From the NCBI RefSeq assembly GCF_001606025.1, contig NZ_CP014945.1, positions 1,612,001 to 1,676,000 of the forward strand: DNA of 64,000 nt, read 5' to 3'. The stretch is from Psychrobacter alimentarius (GTDB lineage: Bacteria > Pseudomonadota > Gammaproteobacteria > Pseudomonadales > Moraxellaceae). This document shows positions 51,938-63,143 of the stretch, one piece after another. A program made the position numbers and the translations under genes. The notes beneath the pieces are model-generated. The model worked only from the letters and a program-made list of their open reading frames with translations. It made no database searches and was not told the DNA's origin. Within the stretch, counting starts at the first letter, position 1. Each line of letters starts with the position of its first letter.

Positions 51938-54900
51938 ATGAGTCTGTCGTTCGAACAAATTCAACACGCTTGGCAAGTACAAGATCCAAGCTTGGTCGAA
52001 AAGCTCTGTTTACTTGCTCAGCAACCTGATCCATTGCCTGAGTCACCGATACCAGATGACGAGCTAACATTTGAGCGATTTTTAAATAAGATATGGCGTT
52101 ACTCATTTCGCGAGCAGCCTCCTGAGGTACAGTTTGCAGAACGTGTGGCAATGATGGCAACGGTAGAGTCAGATGAAGGTACTTGCCCTCTTCCTGATCG
52201 CTATAAAATCTACTTAGTTTTAATTGCGCTTTGGGAAGATAAAAGCACTTATTCAAAAGCCATCTTAAAACAGGCTATCCATGAATTGCCTTTGAGTTAT
52301 GGCGTTTGGCGTGGTCTAAAGTATATTTACAAGGTGGCAGAATATGAGCAAGATTATGAGATTTTTGCGCCTATCACTGCCAAAATAGATTTACATCGTT
52401 TTGATCAAAGCATGAGAGATTCGGTCAGTCTTGCTACCAAAACCTATATGAGTCTCAGGGCATGGCGCTATCTTCGAAAACTTGGACAGCAGATGCCTGC
52501 CGGCTATGTTGAGGCGGCCGTCGCTGTGCTCGCCAGCTATAGTGAGACAATGACAATTGGTCAACTACCTCAAATCAACAGCTGGGTACTCAATCACATC
52601 TGTTTTCACAACTCAGCTGATTATGGCGTCAATCGCTTTCACAGTCACGCACCGCGCAAATTGTTTGATAATAAAGGTCGTGCTTTTAAAGCAGCTTGGC
52701 AGCGCGACTCTAAACCCCTTATTCGTTTGCTGGCCACGGCAAGAAATGAAGCCATACGGCAATTTGCAACGGATAGCTTAAAGCATGATTTTAAGATTCA
52801 GCTGCGTGATGTGAATGGTAAGACTATTCAATACTTATCGGCAGGCCAGCTACACAGTCAAGCACGCGATGAGATGATTGTATGGCTGATTGAGCAATCC
52901 CCGCATTTTGAGAAGTCAAAATTTGTAGCACTTGGGTTACATGAGGTGGTACTCAAGTTATTACATTCGAACTGTCCTGCTGCGTATCAATATGCCATCG
53001 GCTATGCTAAAAGCTATGCCCAAGCATTACCGCTATTAGAGCTGATGATGCTTGCGGTATCTGATCACGAGCCTGTTCGCAGCTTTGCCATCAGTATGAT
53101 TTTGAGCCGCAATCCTGTCGCTGACATTGGTGTATCAGGTTGGGGACAATTATTAGATACGTCTTATCATCATAACATTGCCGCTGAACAACTCAGTAAG
53201 CACTTCACGCGCCGCGATCTGACTGCTGAATGGTTTTTTGAGCGCCTGATCAGCAACCAGCGTTACAGCATGCGCTTTGCAATACGTAGACTGCCTGAGC
53301 TATACAGCGCCCAAGAACTTGGCAGTGACTATTTTATCCGTTTGGCAGTACAACTGGATACTTCTACAAATAGTGACAGCAGCGATCTATGCATGAATTT
53401 TGCATTACAAGAGCTCAAGCGTCTCGATCTGAGCCTAGTAGATGTCAACGTTTGGCAGTACCTATTGCTGCATCCTCTAGCGCAGCAGACCATCATTGAT
53501 TGGCTTGATGAAGATATTTTGTCAGCAAACAAGATTCCGATGTCCTACTGGCACGCCCTTGCCTATGAGCCTGATTGGCATAGTAGTAATGAAATCGTGC
53601 AGATAAAAACCTCTCCTTATCTCACGTGCTATAGCCGTGCTCATACTGGCACAAACACTCATTTCGATCATGCAGATCTGATCAAACAATGGCAAAAAGA
53701 TCTAAGTTTTGATGAATATTTGGCAGACACCGTACGCGATTGGTTGGCTGATGTGCGTCGGTTTGCACCAATTGAGTTGGGATTTGATTGGCTCATGATA
53801 CTTGCTCGCAGCGAGCATTCAGAATACCGCGAATTTGCCATTGAGCGCATTAATAAAGGTTTTCTGCCAGCAGATTTTGCGACCAATCAAAACATGTCTT
53901 CAGAAGAAAATTCGCCTGAAGACACAAACGCTGCTCATACTACTCACACGACAGAAGTCACTGTTGATTTGGACAATCAGCGTTATCTATTCACTGGCAA
54001 AATGCAAAGCATGAGTCGAGGCGATGCCGAAAAACTGGTCAAATCAGCCAATGGTGCGATCAGCAGTGCCGTGAATGCCAAGCTGGACTATTTGGTCATC
54101 GGTGATGACGGCTCACCTCTATACGGCGCTGGTCGCAAAGGCAGTAAGCAGCTGAAAGCAGAAGCATTGATTGCTGAAGGCGCTCCGCTCAAAATTATAT
54201 CAGAAACCGCATTTTTGCAGAGATTAATTGGACAAGCACGCGCCGCATCCGAAGACGATACGATGGCAGGTGCTGAGGTCTTATGGTCAATGGCAGTTGA
54301 TGATCCTACCGCGCCTATCAGTGAGCTTGCGATTAGCTATTTGAGTCATCATCACGAGCAAATATGCATGGCATTAACAGACCGACCTGTCGATCCTGAT
54401 GCCATCATTCCTGCTTTATTTTTCAGTGCCGAGCGTGTCATACCTTTATTGAAAAGCAGTCAGCAAGCGCTCCGCAACTTTGGGCTACTGCTTACAAAAT
54501 ACGAGCTGGCCAAGTGGTCGCCAACACCTGCACTGTGGCTGATAATGGCAGAATCGCCTTATTTTGAGGTCACGCAATTATTGCAGCAGGCATTGCTGGC
54601 AGCACCTTCTGTAAGCAATCGTGCCTACCATGTGCCTGTAGAGCAGTTTAATGAATCCATGCTCAATGCATTTATTGGCAGTAAAAAACGACTGGCGCGA
54701 CAACTTGGCATGGCACTATTACAGCGCCATCGCCAATTTCAAAACCCGCAGTCTCTTTATGTATTGAGTCAAAGTGCTGACCGCGAAGTACGCTATGCCG
54801 CTGTGACCATGCTTTGGCAGCAGTACAAAGCGCGCCATGTCTCACCGCAATGGCAGCCAGCAAGCCAGTATGATAAAACCAATAGCACCTCAGGAAACAC

Positions 54901-55417
54901 CCTAAATAACAGCGTAGTAAATACCGAGCCAAATGACTGGTCAACCAATCCCCCTGCCGATTTGAATCAGTTATTGATGCTTTTAAGGCGCGGGCTGTTT
55001 GAGTTGCCACCAGGACGATTAAGTCCTTCTAAAAGCGCTGAGCGATCAAATCCACAAAAAAACGAACAGCGATCAAATCCACAAAAAAACGAACAAGGTC
55101 GTCATTCAAAGCACGCGCAGCGCATGGATAAAACACAAGCAGCAACAGACCAAGAGCAAATCCTCTCACCCAAACCCATACCTGCCAGCCAAGCAAAGCT
55201 AGCCTTGATTGAGACGTTCCGTGATGTGGGATTGGCAGACGAGGATTTTGCCAAGCTGATCATGCCTTTTTTATACACCTTTACCCATTCTGCAGGCAAG
55301 ATGGAGCGTCATGCGTGTTTGGTCGCAGTCACACGCTTATTACATCGTTACCCCAAGTTGTCCGAGCATTTACAGCCCAGTGCTGTCAGCTCAAATGAGT
55401 CAACAGCAAGCAAATAA
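51938..55417 (+). CDS. Very large HEAT-like solenoid protein with a BRCT domain
   Basis: The start is placed at the ATG at 51938 (MSLSFEQIQHAWQ), with AAGG 9 nt upstream; the frame opens at 51887. The 1159-residue protein is mostly amphipathic helices, many in HEAT-like pairs (for example SREHSEYREFAIERI and SQQALRNFGLLLTKYEL). A BRCT domain of the NAD-dependent DNA ligase type lies at about 684-761: YLFTGKMQSMSRGDAEKLV, then DYLVIGDDGSP and ISETAFLQRL. In DNA ligase this domain binds DNA or phosphopeptides. A Gln/Asn-rich low-complexity linker holds an exact 27-bp tandem duplication. No catalytic site is visible, so it is probably a scaffold. It is the first gene of an operon with two more large genes downstream (46-bp gap). 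Confidence 0.85.
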   Translation: MSLSFEQIQHAWQVQDPSLVEKLCLLAQQPDPLPESPIPDDELTFERFLNKIWRYSFREQPPEVQFAERVAMMATVESDEGTCPLPDRYKIYLVLIALWEDKSTYSKAILKQAIHELPLSYGVWRGLKYIYKVAEYEQDYEIFAPITAKIDLHRFDQSMRDSVSLATKTYMSLRAWRYLRKLGQQMPAGYVEAAVAVLASYSETMTIGQLPQINSWVLNHICFHNSADYGVNRFHSHAPRKLFDNKGRAFKAAWQRDSKPLIRLLATARNEAIRQFATDSLKHDFKIQLRDVNGKTIQYLSAGQLHSQARDEMIVWLIEQSPHFEKSKFVALGLHEVVLKLLHSNCPAAYQYAIGYAKSYAQALPLLELMMLAVSDHEPVRSFAISMILSRNPVADIGVSGWGQLLDTSYHHNIAAEQLSKHFTRRDLTAEWFFERLISNQRYSMRFAIRRLPELYSAQELGSDYFIRLAVQLDTSTNSDSSDLCMNFALQELKRLDLSLVDVNVWQYLLLHPLAQQTIIDWLDEDILSANKIPMSYWHALAYEPDWHSSNEIVQIKTSPYLTCYSRAHTGTNTHFDHADLIKQWQKDLSFDEYLADTVRDWLADVRRFAPIELGFDWLMILARSEHSEYREFAIERINKGFLPADFATNQNMSSEENSPEDTNAAHTTHTTEVTVDLDNQRYLFTGKMQSMSRGDAEKLVKSANGAISSAVNAKLDYLVIGDDGSPLYGAGRKGSKQLKAEALIAEGAPLKIISETAFLQRLIGQARAASEDDTMAGAEVLWSMAVDDPTAPISELAISYLSHHHEQICMALTDRPVDPDAIIPALFFSAERVIPLLKSSQQALRNFGLLLTKYELAKWSPTPALWLIMAESPYFEVTQLLQQALLAAPSVSNRAYHVPVEQFNESMLNAFIGSKKRLARQLGMALLQRHRQFQNPQSLYVLSQSADREVRYAAVTMLWQQYKARHVSPQWQPASQYDKTNSTSGNTLNNSVVNTEPNDWSTNPPADLNQLLMLLRRGLFELPPGRLSPSKSAERSNPQKNEQRSNPQKNEQGRHSKHAQRMDKTQAATDQEQILSPKPIPASQAKLALIETFRDVGLADEDFAKLIMPFLYTFTHSAGKMERHACLVAVTRLLHRYPKLSEHLQPSAVSSNESTASK
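55042..55095 (+). repeat. Perfect 27-bp tandem duplication inside the HEAT-BRCT gene
   Basis: Two identical 27-bp units, 55042-55068 and 55069-55095, encode RSNPQKNEQ twice in the linker near the C-terminus. The unit is divisible by three, so gain or loss keeps the frame. Confidence 0.9.
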
Positions 55418-55463
55418 TAAAGATGATCACACCATACGCCGCCATTTCAACTGAGATTAGATC

Positions 55464-58400
55464 ATGAAAACAACCACATTGCCCTACTGGGGTCAAATTA
55501 TAGGCTTGGTTAGCAGACAGCCTGATACTGACAATACGATAAAAAAAACCACAAAGTCAGTTGCGCAGGGTCGCAGTTTGTTTATCACTCGAAAGCCGAT
55601 AGGCGCGTATGAAAGCACTGCAACCTTGTATCGACTTGATAATACGGGTGAGCAAGTAAGCTTAGCAGCCGCTCCATTACCCTGTGCAATGGAGGCCATT
55701 GCCACGGTAACTGATGACGTTATTATGCTGCTTGGCTGTGATGGCCACTTGTATCAGACCGACTGGCAGGGAGAGACAATCCATAAAATCAGTGGCATGT
55801 CGTTATTCACAAGTATTATTGAATTTCACAATAGCACTGAAACTGAAACCGCGGACACAGATATAAACAACATTGAGGGTTTTGCTAAATCCTTATCGAC
55901 GAATAGCAACCCACAAGCGATTGCTATGACCACGCTGCATCAAGCAATCGTCGTGTTGTATCCCCATCACATCGTCATCTGTCCGCTTACTAGTAGTGCT
56001 GCTGGCGATGTTGCTGTTGCTAATGTCAAGGTTATCGTGCAGCCATGTACTGATAGCCAGACTCAAAAATCCACCGCCCTTGCCGCCTCAGGTGACGGTA
56101 AATGGCTGGTGATCGGCGATGAGCTGGGTAACGTTAGTAGTTATCAATGGCTAAGTGATGATGACGATAGTAGTGGTCAGCTGATACAAAGCAGCCGTAA
56201 ACTGCTGCATCAAGGCCGTGTGAGCGCTTTATGCTTTGAGCCTATTGGTCATTACTTTTTTTCAGCAGGCGCAGACAAGCACCTTTATCGCACCCATGTA
56301 CAAGGCGAGCTACAGGCGATAGATAGAGCCAAATCAAGCCAGCATGATCAAATGATTACTGCGCTTTGTGTCTCAGACACGCGCCTATTTAGTAGCGCCG
56401 ATGACAGCAGTGTGAAGTCCTGGGCATTTGATAAAGGTCAGCCAAATACCTGCAAAGACGACCTTAGCAAAACACGGCAACTGGTGTACACAAATTATGC
56501 AGAAAAACCTGCGCTGCTGGCTATTGGGTCAGATCAGAGTCTTCGTTTTTTGCCCATCGATGAGGCGCAGAACAGTAAGTTGCTTGCGGTTGCTATGGTC
56601 ATAGAAGACGGCTACCATCAGCTTCAGCATCGATTGACCGACAGTAGTAATCAGAGTGAAGCAGCATTTTTAGAGGGAATGGCGCTGCTTGAATCACAAG
56701 TGAGTAATCAAACGATAAAGCTGGTTGGCCGTCTCTTGGCAGATCGTAGCAACAGCTTAAGCATCAACCGCGCTCTGCAGTTGGTACAGTGGCTAGCTGG
56801 TATAACGCTTGATGCGCGTTTACCCATACTTGAAGAGCAGCTTCACTCAAATCGTGGCAGCCGTGTGCGTCTTGCCGCATCTGATGGTTTAACGACGGCT
56901 GCTACAACAAACCTCAATGCATTACCCTCATACTTAGAGGATGCGCTTGCACGTTCCACGAATGAGGACGTTATTAGTGCCACGCTACAACGCTATCTAA
57001 CAATCGCCACTCAGGATACAGACAAACAGTCTCGCGTTGTATCCATTTTGCAGGCGGCACTGTCGCACTCCATGTTACCCATTCGCCGGCAAGCATTAGC
57101 ATCGCTTGAGCACTTGCTGCCAGACGCCAGCCCAAAAGCAGATATTATGGCGTTGGATAGCCGCTACTCTGACACCATTCAGGCAGGACTGATTCGACTG
57201 TATCAGCGCGGTTTATTGGATAATCCAGAAGTGTCCCGCCAGCTTATGTTGCTGCAAAGCCACCATCAAGCTGACGTCAGACAAACCGCTTTTTATGCGG
57301 CTTTATTGGCGCAGCCTGAGCTCATTAAGGTCTTAAAGCAGCAAGCCCATGCAAAAGAAGACGCCCAGCTACTACGTACACTGACTGATTTTGATGACTT
57401 TCGCTTACTGCGCGGTACGGTCTTTGACAATATAAAAGTAGATAAGCATACGTCCAATTACGATGAGCTATTAAATGTCATGATAGGATCGCGCTTTGAA
57501 CACCAAACCAAAAATGCGACCGAGCGTACCGTTCAAGAAGATGATACTACTGTCAGTCTTACATTAGATACACAAGATTTTGCCACCCAAGCCGAGCAAA
57601 AACCAGGTAAAAACACTGCCGAAACGGCGACTACGGCAACGATAGTATCACGTCCTATAATTAGCAACGCCTGTCTTGAGCCTCTATTACAAAATCTGAG
57701 CAACCGCTACGAAGATATCAGTTTTCGCGCCGCCTACGCTCTTGCCTGCTTAGAGGATGCGCGCGCATTTGGCACCCTAATACGGTTTATGCATCATGAT
57801 AACGATGCCTCTATTCGTGCAGGGGTTGCGGCTGCCCTAGGTCATCTACAGCTAGCCGATGGGAAAAGCATTTTACCCACCTTGCTTGATGATAGAGATG
57901 CTGGTGTGCGCCAAGTCGCTATGAGCGCCCTAGGAAAACTGGTAGATGATGACTTATCTTGGGTGGCGTTTGGGTTTTCCGCAAAGCATCAAGACATTCA
58001 TGAGCGTGCGCTTGCAATATTGTTGACACAAGTGCTAAACAATAAAAAAGCGATTTCTAACCCATCAGATATGAGCACGGTACTGGATCAAGCACTCAAT
58101 AACCCCTTTACCAGCATTCGCTTGGAAGTGGTAAAAGTGTTACTCAATAAAACGCTTGAACGTGCTACCAAAACCACTATCATTAATATGATTGAACAGC
58201 TACAACACAGCCTGTTTGAAGATGTGCATCAAGTGGCAGTAGAAGAATGGCAGCGACTCTTATTACAGAGCACATCAAAAATAAGTACGGCACCGGACGG
58301 TATAGACACGTACCAGGCGGTGCTGACTTTGCTGCTTGCTGATAACTTTGCCAATATTCGTAAACAAGCTTTTGATACGGCGCTTAAAAATAGCAAGCGC

Positions 58401-61400
58401 TTCGGATTTACCGATCTAATGTTGGACGCACTTGCCAGCCCTCATCTCGATATCAAACGTTTGGTGCTGAGCCAATTACAAACCAAAGCCAGCACTCAGC
58501 AGCTGCGCGTGTTAATGCCCGCCTTGATAGATTTGTTGGCAAATGACAGTCTAGACTTGCGCCAGCAGGCATTAGCAGTCGCGCTAAATTTGACTGATAT
58601 TGGAGTTTCGCTCAACTCGACCACCAACCATGAAGCATTATTTACTGCCGGACTAAGCAGTCCTTACCCTGATATCCAACTGACCGTCGCCAAACTGCTG
58701 GCAAGTCAGTCCATCAATTATCCTGAGCCACTAAAGACGCAGTACGAAGCAAACGCTTATGCCGTGTTTGCACAGTATCTGAATAAAGAGATGCCTATAT
58801 CTGCCAGCCATAAAAAAGACAATGAAGATTACAAACAGTGGCATCAGCAGATCACCGATGCCCTAATAGGGTTGGCAACGCTCTCAGAGCCTAATCAATA
58901 TCACGCTTTAGACTGGTATGCGCGCTACTTACACCATCCTGATGCCGATTTTAGCTCACTTGCGCCCAAGCTTATGTACATTGTCACGCCTCAAGATACC
59001 GAGATACTGGCGACATGGCAACAAGACGAGCGCCCAATCATCCGTCAATCTGCCAGCTTGGCTTTGGCAGTCTGGGGCGACAGCCGCGGGCAGCAGTTTT
59101 TTGGCAACGCATCTACTCATGCCTCTAGCAAAAGCCATAACGACAGCCTGCGCCATCTTGTTGATCCTATTGGGCCTATTCAATGGCTACAAGCGCGCTC
59201 AGGCTTGGGTATTACTCAAGCACAGCAGCTACGGCTGTTATTTGATAATCAAACATATGCGCCAGCCGCCAGATTATTGCTCATATTCAATGCTTTGGTA
59301 TCACCACTCACTCGACCCGAGCGCCTCATTGAGGCATTGAGCTTTGCCGACAATGAGACTGCGGTTGTTTATGCACATGTATTGGCACGCTTTCACCTAC
59401 CTTCGATCTCCAATTGGCAGTATCTCAGTGACTACTTGTCGCAGAAGATTGATACCATTTTGGTAGCTCATCCAAAGATGCTGACGATGTCGTCAGAGAC
59501 AAGCGGTGCCAACACGCGTAGCACGACTGACGCACGCGCCCACATACTCAGTATGGTCAATGTTGCAGGCTTACAGCAATTTGCATATTTAACTCAGCAC
59601 AAGGCACCTTTGATACGTGCTCAAGCGGTGGCAGTTTTGGGTAAGTTATCTCGTCTGCTCTCGCAGCAATCTTATGAGGATGATGCCAAGGTATTTGCCG
59701 CTCTACAAGAATGGCAGCATAGCATTGCAAATATCGAAAATATCGAAAGTATCGATACTTTACTTCAACGTCATCACTCCCCAGCTGATACCGATGAGCT
59801 TAGTCAGCAAGGTATGAGCAATGCTGACATTGATGATACGTATCAAACCCTTGCATTTGGCGCATGGCTTGGCGTCATTCGTGAAAACGATCATAGTAAC
59901 AGCAGCACCGAGCAAGCGATTCGCGGGCTAATGTGGCTGACCAAATCGGCTCTAGCACCAAGTACAGATACGGTATCAACCAAAGCATCAGCCGCCAGCA
60001 ATCAAGGCGAGGCTATCGACTGGTCGGACAGTGTCAGCCGTGCGTTATTGCCTCTGCTTTATCGCCCTCACATTGAAACGCGTGAGCTGGTGTGGGACTG
60101 CTTATCCACGCTGCCTATTTCTGCATTAAAGTTGGCTGAATATGCCATGAATACGCCGTATCGCGATATGGTCAAATGTGGTTTGCACTGCTTGATAAAC
60201 AGCCTTGAAACTGTATCTGTATCGAGCGATAGCAAAGTGGACATAAATGCCGCTGGCAATCAACCACTAACAGACTTACTGTTCACCAATCATGATCTGT
60301 TGGCAGAAGAGACCTATCAACTATTAAAGGAACGTATGGGTCATTTACCAGCCAGCCTCATGGCGCTGAATACAGAGAGCCTACCACTGTTACGGCAAGT
60401 GGTGAGCGAATGGCGTCACATCACAACGCGCACTTCTCAGACAGCAGGCGGGTCTGACCAAGCGCAAGCCTTACGCCAAGACAAATTGACCTTTTTATTA
60501 CAAGCACGTCACTGTCACGACTGGCAGGCACGCTATCAAACCTTTATGCAACTTATCGAGTTTGATGACGTATTGTTTACGGATACAGAATTTGCCGATA
60601 CAGGGTTTAATCATACTAAGCTGATGGATGAGTTGTTTGTCTTTTTAATGGACAGTACAAGCAAATACGAGCAAGAGCAGGTTTTATCCCTCATTACTCA
60701 AGTATTGCAATCTTGCCAGCGTATTCAAACGACAGCGTATCTTGATAATATTGATAAAGCGGTGGACACAAAGATGGTTGAAACAGCGGCGCAAAAAAGC
60801 CGCGAGCAGCTATTATCCTTGCTAGACAACGCCACACTCAAGCTGTCAAACGCGGACTTATACAAATCTATTGCCGCACTGCGCGATACGCACATGGCTA
60901 CTCCCTTACGCGACCGCCTGCAAAAAATGTTCGAACATCCAGCAGCTCATTCATCTCAGGAGCGGCAGCAGCTGTTTGATACACTCGTCATAATCAGTGG
61001 TTACGACCAGCCTATTCATGACTATTTGGGAGAGGATAAAGACGTGCGCTGGCTACAACAACAGTATCCCAGAGATCCTGAGGCGCTATTGTCTTTATTT
61101 ATCTTGCTCCTACGCCATGCCGACTATGGGCATGCCGCTCAGCTACTCAGATCATTGGCTTGGGTCCCTTTAGTATGGACGTCAGATACGGTTATTGGTG
61201 CAGACCAGAGTAAAGAGGAGGATATTGCCACGCGTATTGATAAAACCTTGGCTCTGTCTTATGAGCAGCTACCTGCTAAGTATATGCAAAACCTGATCAA
61301 GGCCGTCTCTTACCGTGCCAAGAAACGTAAAAACCATGCAGACGTCCTAAAAAACACACTCAAAAAAGCCTTATCATACAAAGAGGCGTCAGTGCCGTTT

Positions 61401-63143
61401 TTGGCAGCAGAAGGGTTGGCGCTCTGCGGCAATAGTGAGGGTTTGAGCACGTTAATGGCCAGTATTGACTACCATACTGATGGTGATATGCGTCGCCGTA
61501 GTGTGCTGGCTATTGGTGAGATGATGCAGGTTCATTCTCAACCTACAGACACGCATGCCCTCTATAAGGCGTATGATAAGTTAATCAAACTGGCAGAAGA
61601 TGATGAGCACTACTTACAAGACGTGGCCTCTGAAGCGTTGGGACATATCGCGCAGGGCGGCGCATTTGAATACAGCGCGCAGATTTTTGCTTTATTGACA
61701 GCGCAGTTGTCAGACCCTGAATTACAACCCTATAACCCGGCTATTGCTCATTGGTTAAATGGGCTACGCTGGTTGAACACCAGCAATGCTTGGGCGCAAA
61801 TCCGCAAACACATACAGCGCCAGTTACATGAGCAATTCCTATTTGCACCGCAGCAGCATGCCATCTCCTTATTATCGCATTATGATAGCGATGCGAACAA
61901 AGAGATGCTGTTAGATACTCTCAGACAAGATACCAATCAAGAAGCGATACTAGAAACCGCTTATACGGCTGCGCAAAACCTATGGGGCAACCGTACTGAT
62001 CATATCTATCCGTATGACTGGGCGGCAATACAAAACCCAAATGAAGATTTTACATTGCTAGCAGCGCTTAGCCTAAAACGCATCGTGACGCACAGCACTA
62101 TTGATATGCTGGCACCCTTTATCACTCAGCATATCCATGAACTGCCCGCGCAGATATTTGCCATATTACAAAATGCGCTATTGGCAAAACCTAACATGAG
62201 CCAGCGGCAGCTTCGCAGCTTGATCGACAGCCCGGATGCGCAGATACAGCATATAGGTTTGCGCTATATAACGCAGTACCCTAGTCAGTATCTTGATACG
62301 CAAATGCAGATAGACTGCAAGCAGTACTTGATCACCGCGCAGCATCGATGGCAAACGCTACTGGATATCGTCACAGCGCAGCCTGTCATGAGACACCATG
62401 ATACATGGTTGACTCAAATGCAGCATACAGCCACCACGATTACTCACTTATTGTGGATCACATGCCGCTATGGCGTCCCTGATAATGCTTTATTTGACTG
62501 GTTAAGCGCTCAGCTGACCTTACCTGCCATCAGCAGCGTAGCCGCACTGGCGACGGCGGTCAGCGCGTACTGGCAACAGGCCTTGTTAGGGCTGCTGGCA
62601 CGGCAGGCAAGCGACGATCATCTGCTTGCTGACCTAATACCAACCCTTATCAATATAGCCAACAATCCAATAGCGCCACTGGCAGCAGAAAACAACGCCT
62701 TATTGTCTACCCTGCTTAAGCGATTGACTGTGCAAGAGGCGCAAACAGCTAACGCAAAACTGACATCTACCACTACGCCTCAGCCAGATTCAAGCCAGCC
62801 GTTACTAGCAGCGATTAAGGCCAAAGACGCCGCCGCGCTATATGACTATGCAAAAGACAGCCATGTTGAGACGTCAATACGAATACGCGCCATCGAAGCG
62901 CTTGGGCAGCTGCACGATCCTAATATTGGCACGTGGCTGGATGCTTTAAGCAAAACACCTGCTGATGATGACATGGATATTCAAAAACTGGCTTACAAAG
63001 TTTTGCGCCGCTGGCAACGCGCTATGACGCGCGCTCAGCAAAAACGCCCGCAACTGCCTACTGTAGTAGCGATGAGAAGCATTCATACAAAGACGACAGA
63101 CAAGCTACAGAATCAGGGCGAAGGACATTATCATGACCAATAA
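55464..63143 (+). CDS. Giant WD40 plus HEAT-repeat protein (2559 residues)
   Basis: The longest gene in the window. Residues about 20-385 contain degenerate WD40-type repeats (GKWLVIGDELGNVSSYQW; GRVSALCFEPIGHYFFSAGADKHLYR; MITALCVSDTRLFSSADDSSVKSW). From about 390 to the C-terminus there are many HEAT/armadillo-like helical pairs, such as DDRDAGVRQVAMSALGKL near 815 and a terminal block TSIRIRAIEALGQLHDPNIG. The domain pair fits a large assembly platform; no enzyme motif was found. There is no signal peptide or membrane segment. The ATG at 55464 comes 46 bp after the BRCT-HEAT stop, and its stop overlaps the start of the next gene by 11 bp, so all three are one transcription and translation unit. 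Function is unknown. Confidence 0.85.
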   Translation: MKTTTLPYWGQIIGLVSRQPDTDNTIKKTTKSVAQGRSLFITRKPIGAYESTATLYRLDNTGEQVSLAAAPLPCAMEAIATVTDDVIMLLGCDGHLYQTDWQGETIHKISGMSLFTSIIEFHNSTETETADTDINNIEGFAKSLSTNSNPQAIAMTTLHQAIVVLYPHHIVICPLTSSAAGDVAVANVKVIVQPCTDSQTQKSTALAASGDGKWLVIGDELGNVSSYQWLSDDDDSSGQLIQSSRKLLHQGRVSALCFEPIGHYFFSAGADKHLYRTHVQGELQAIDRAKSSQHDQMITALCVSDTRLFSSADDSSVKSWAFDKGQPNTCKDDLSKTRQLVYTNYAEKPALLAIGSDQSLRFLPIDEAQNSKLLAVAMVIEDGYHQLQHRLTDSSNQSEAAFLEGMALLESQVSNQTIKLVGRLLADRSNSLSINRALQLVQWLAGITLDARLPILEEQLHSNRGSRVRLAASDGLTTAATTNLNALPSYLEDALARSTNEDVISATLQRYLTIATQDTDKQSRVVSILQAALSHSMLPIRRQALASLEHLLPDASPKADIMALDSRYSDTIQAGLIRLYQRGLLDNPEVSRQLMLLQSHHQADVRQTAFYAALLAQPELIKVLKQQAHAKEDAQLLRTLTDFDDFRLLRGTVFDNIKVDKHTSNYDELLNVMIGSRFEHQTKNATERTVQEDDTTVSLTLDTQDFATQAEQKPGKNTAETATTATIVSRPIISNACLEPLLQNLSNRYEDISFRAAYALACLEDARAFGTLIRFMHHDNDASIRAGVAAALGHLQLADGKSILPTLLDDRDAGVRQVAMSALGKLVDDDLSWVAFGFSAKHQDIHERALAILLTQVLNNKKAISNPSDMSTVLDQALNNPFTSIRLEVVKVLLNKTLERATKTTIINMIEQLQHSLFEDVHQVAVEEWQRLLLQSTSKISTAPDGIDTYQAVLTLLLADNFANIRKQAFDTALKNSKRFGFTDLMLDALASPHLDIKRLVLSQLQTKASTQQLRVLMPALIDLLANDSLDLRQQALAVALNLTDIGVSLNSTTNHEALFTAGLSSPYPDIQLTVAKLLASQSINYPEPLKTQYEANAYAVFAQYLNKEMPISASHKKDNEDYKQWHQQITDALIGLATLSEPNQYHALDWYARYLHHPDADFSSLAPKLMYIVTPQDTEILATWQQDERPIIRQSASLALAVWGDSRGQQFFGNASTHASSKSHNDSLRHLVDPIGPIQWLQARSGLGITQAQQLRLLFDNQTYAPAARLLLIFNALVSPLTRPERLIEALSFADNETAVVYAHVLARFHLPSISNWQYLSDYLSQKIDTILVAHPKMLTMSSETSGANTRSTTDARAHILSMVNVAGLQQFAYLTQHKAPLIRAQAVAVLGKLSRLLSQQSYEDDAKVFAALQEWQHSIANIENIESIDTLLQRHHSPADTDELSQQGMSNADIDDTYQTLAFGAWLGVIRENDHSNSSTEQAIRGLMWLTKSALAPSTDTVSTKASAASNQGEAIDWSDSVSRALLPLLYRPHIETRELVWDCLSTLPISALKLAEYAMNTPYRDMVKCGLHCLINSLETVSVSSDSKVDINAAGNQPLTDLLFTNHDLLAEETYQLLKERMGHLPASLMALNTESLPLLRQVVSEWRHITTRTSQTAGGSDQAQALRQDKLTFLLQARHCHDWQARYQTFMQLIEFDDVLFTDTEFADTGFNHTKLMDELFVFLMDSTSKYEQEQVLSLITQVLQSCQRIQTTAYLDNIDKAVDTKMVETAAQKSREQLLSLLDNATLKLSNADLYKSIAALRDTHMATPLRDRLQKMFEHPAAHSSQERQQLFDTLVIISGYDQPIHDYLGEDKDVRWLQQQYPRDPEALLSLFILLLRHADYGHAAQLLRSLAWVPLVWTSDTVIGADQSKEEDIATRIDKTLALSYEQLPAKYMQNLIKAVSYRAKKRKNHADVLKNTLKKALSYKEASVPFLAAEGLALCGNSEGLSTLMASIDYHTDGDMRRRSVLAIGEMMQVHSQPTDTHALYKAYDKLIKLAEDDEHYLQDVASEALGHIAQGGAFEYSAQIFALLTAQLSDPELQPYNPAIAHWLNGLRWLNTSNAWAQIRKHIQRQLHEQFLFAPQQHAISLLSHYDSDANKEMLLDTLRQDTNQEAILETAYTAAQNLWGNRTDHIYPYDWAAIQNPNEDFTLLAALSLKRIVTHSTIDMLAPFITQHIHELPAQIFAILQNALLAKPNMSQRQLRSLIDSPDAQIQHIGLRYITQYPSQYLDTQMQIDCKQYLITAQHRWQTLLDIVTAQPVMRHHDTWLTQMQHTATTITHLLWITCRYGVPDNALFDWLSAQLTLPAISSVAALATAVSAYWQQALLGLLARQASDDHLLADLIPTLINIANNPIAPLAAENNALLSTLLKRLTVQEAQTANAKLTSTTTPQPDSSQPLLAAIKAKDAAALYDYAKDSHVETSIRIRAIEALGQLHDPNIGTWLDALSKTPADDDMDIQKLAYKVLRRWQRAMTRAQQKRPQLPTVVAMRSIHTKTTDKLQNQGEGHYHDQ

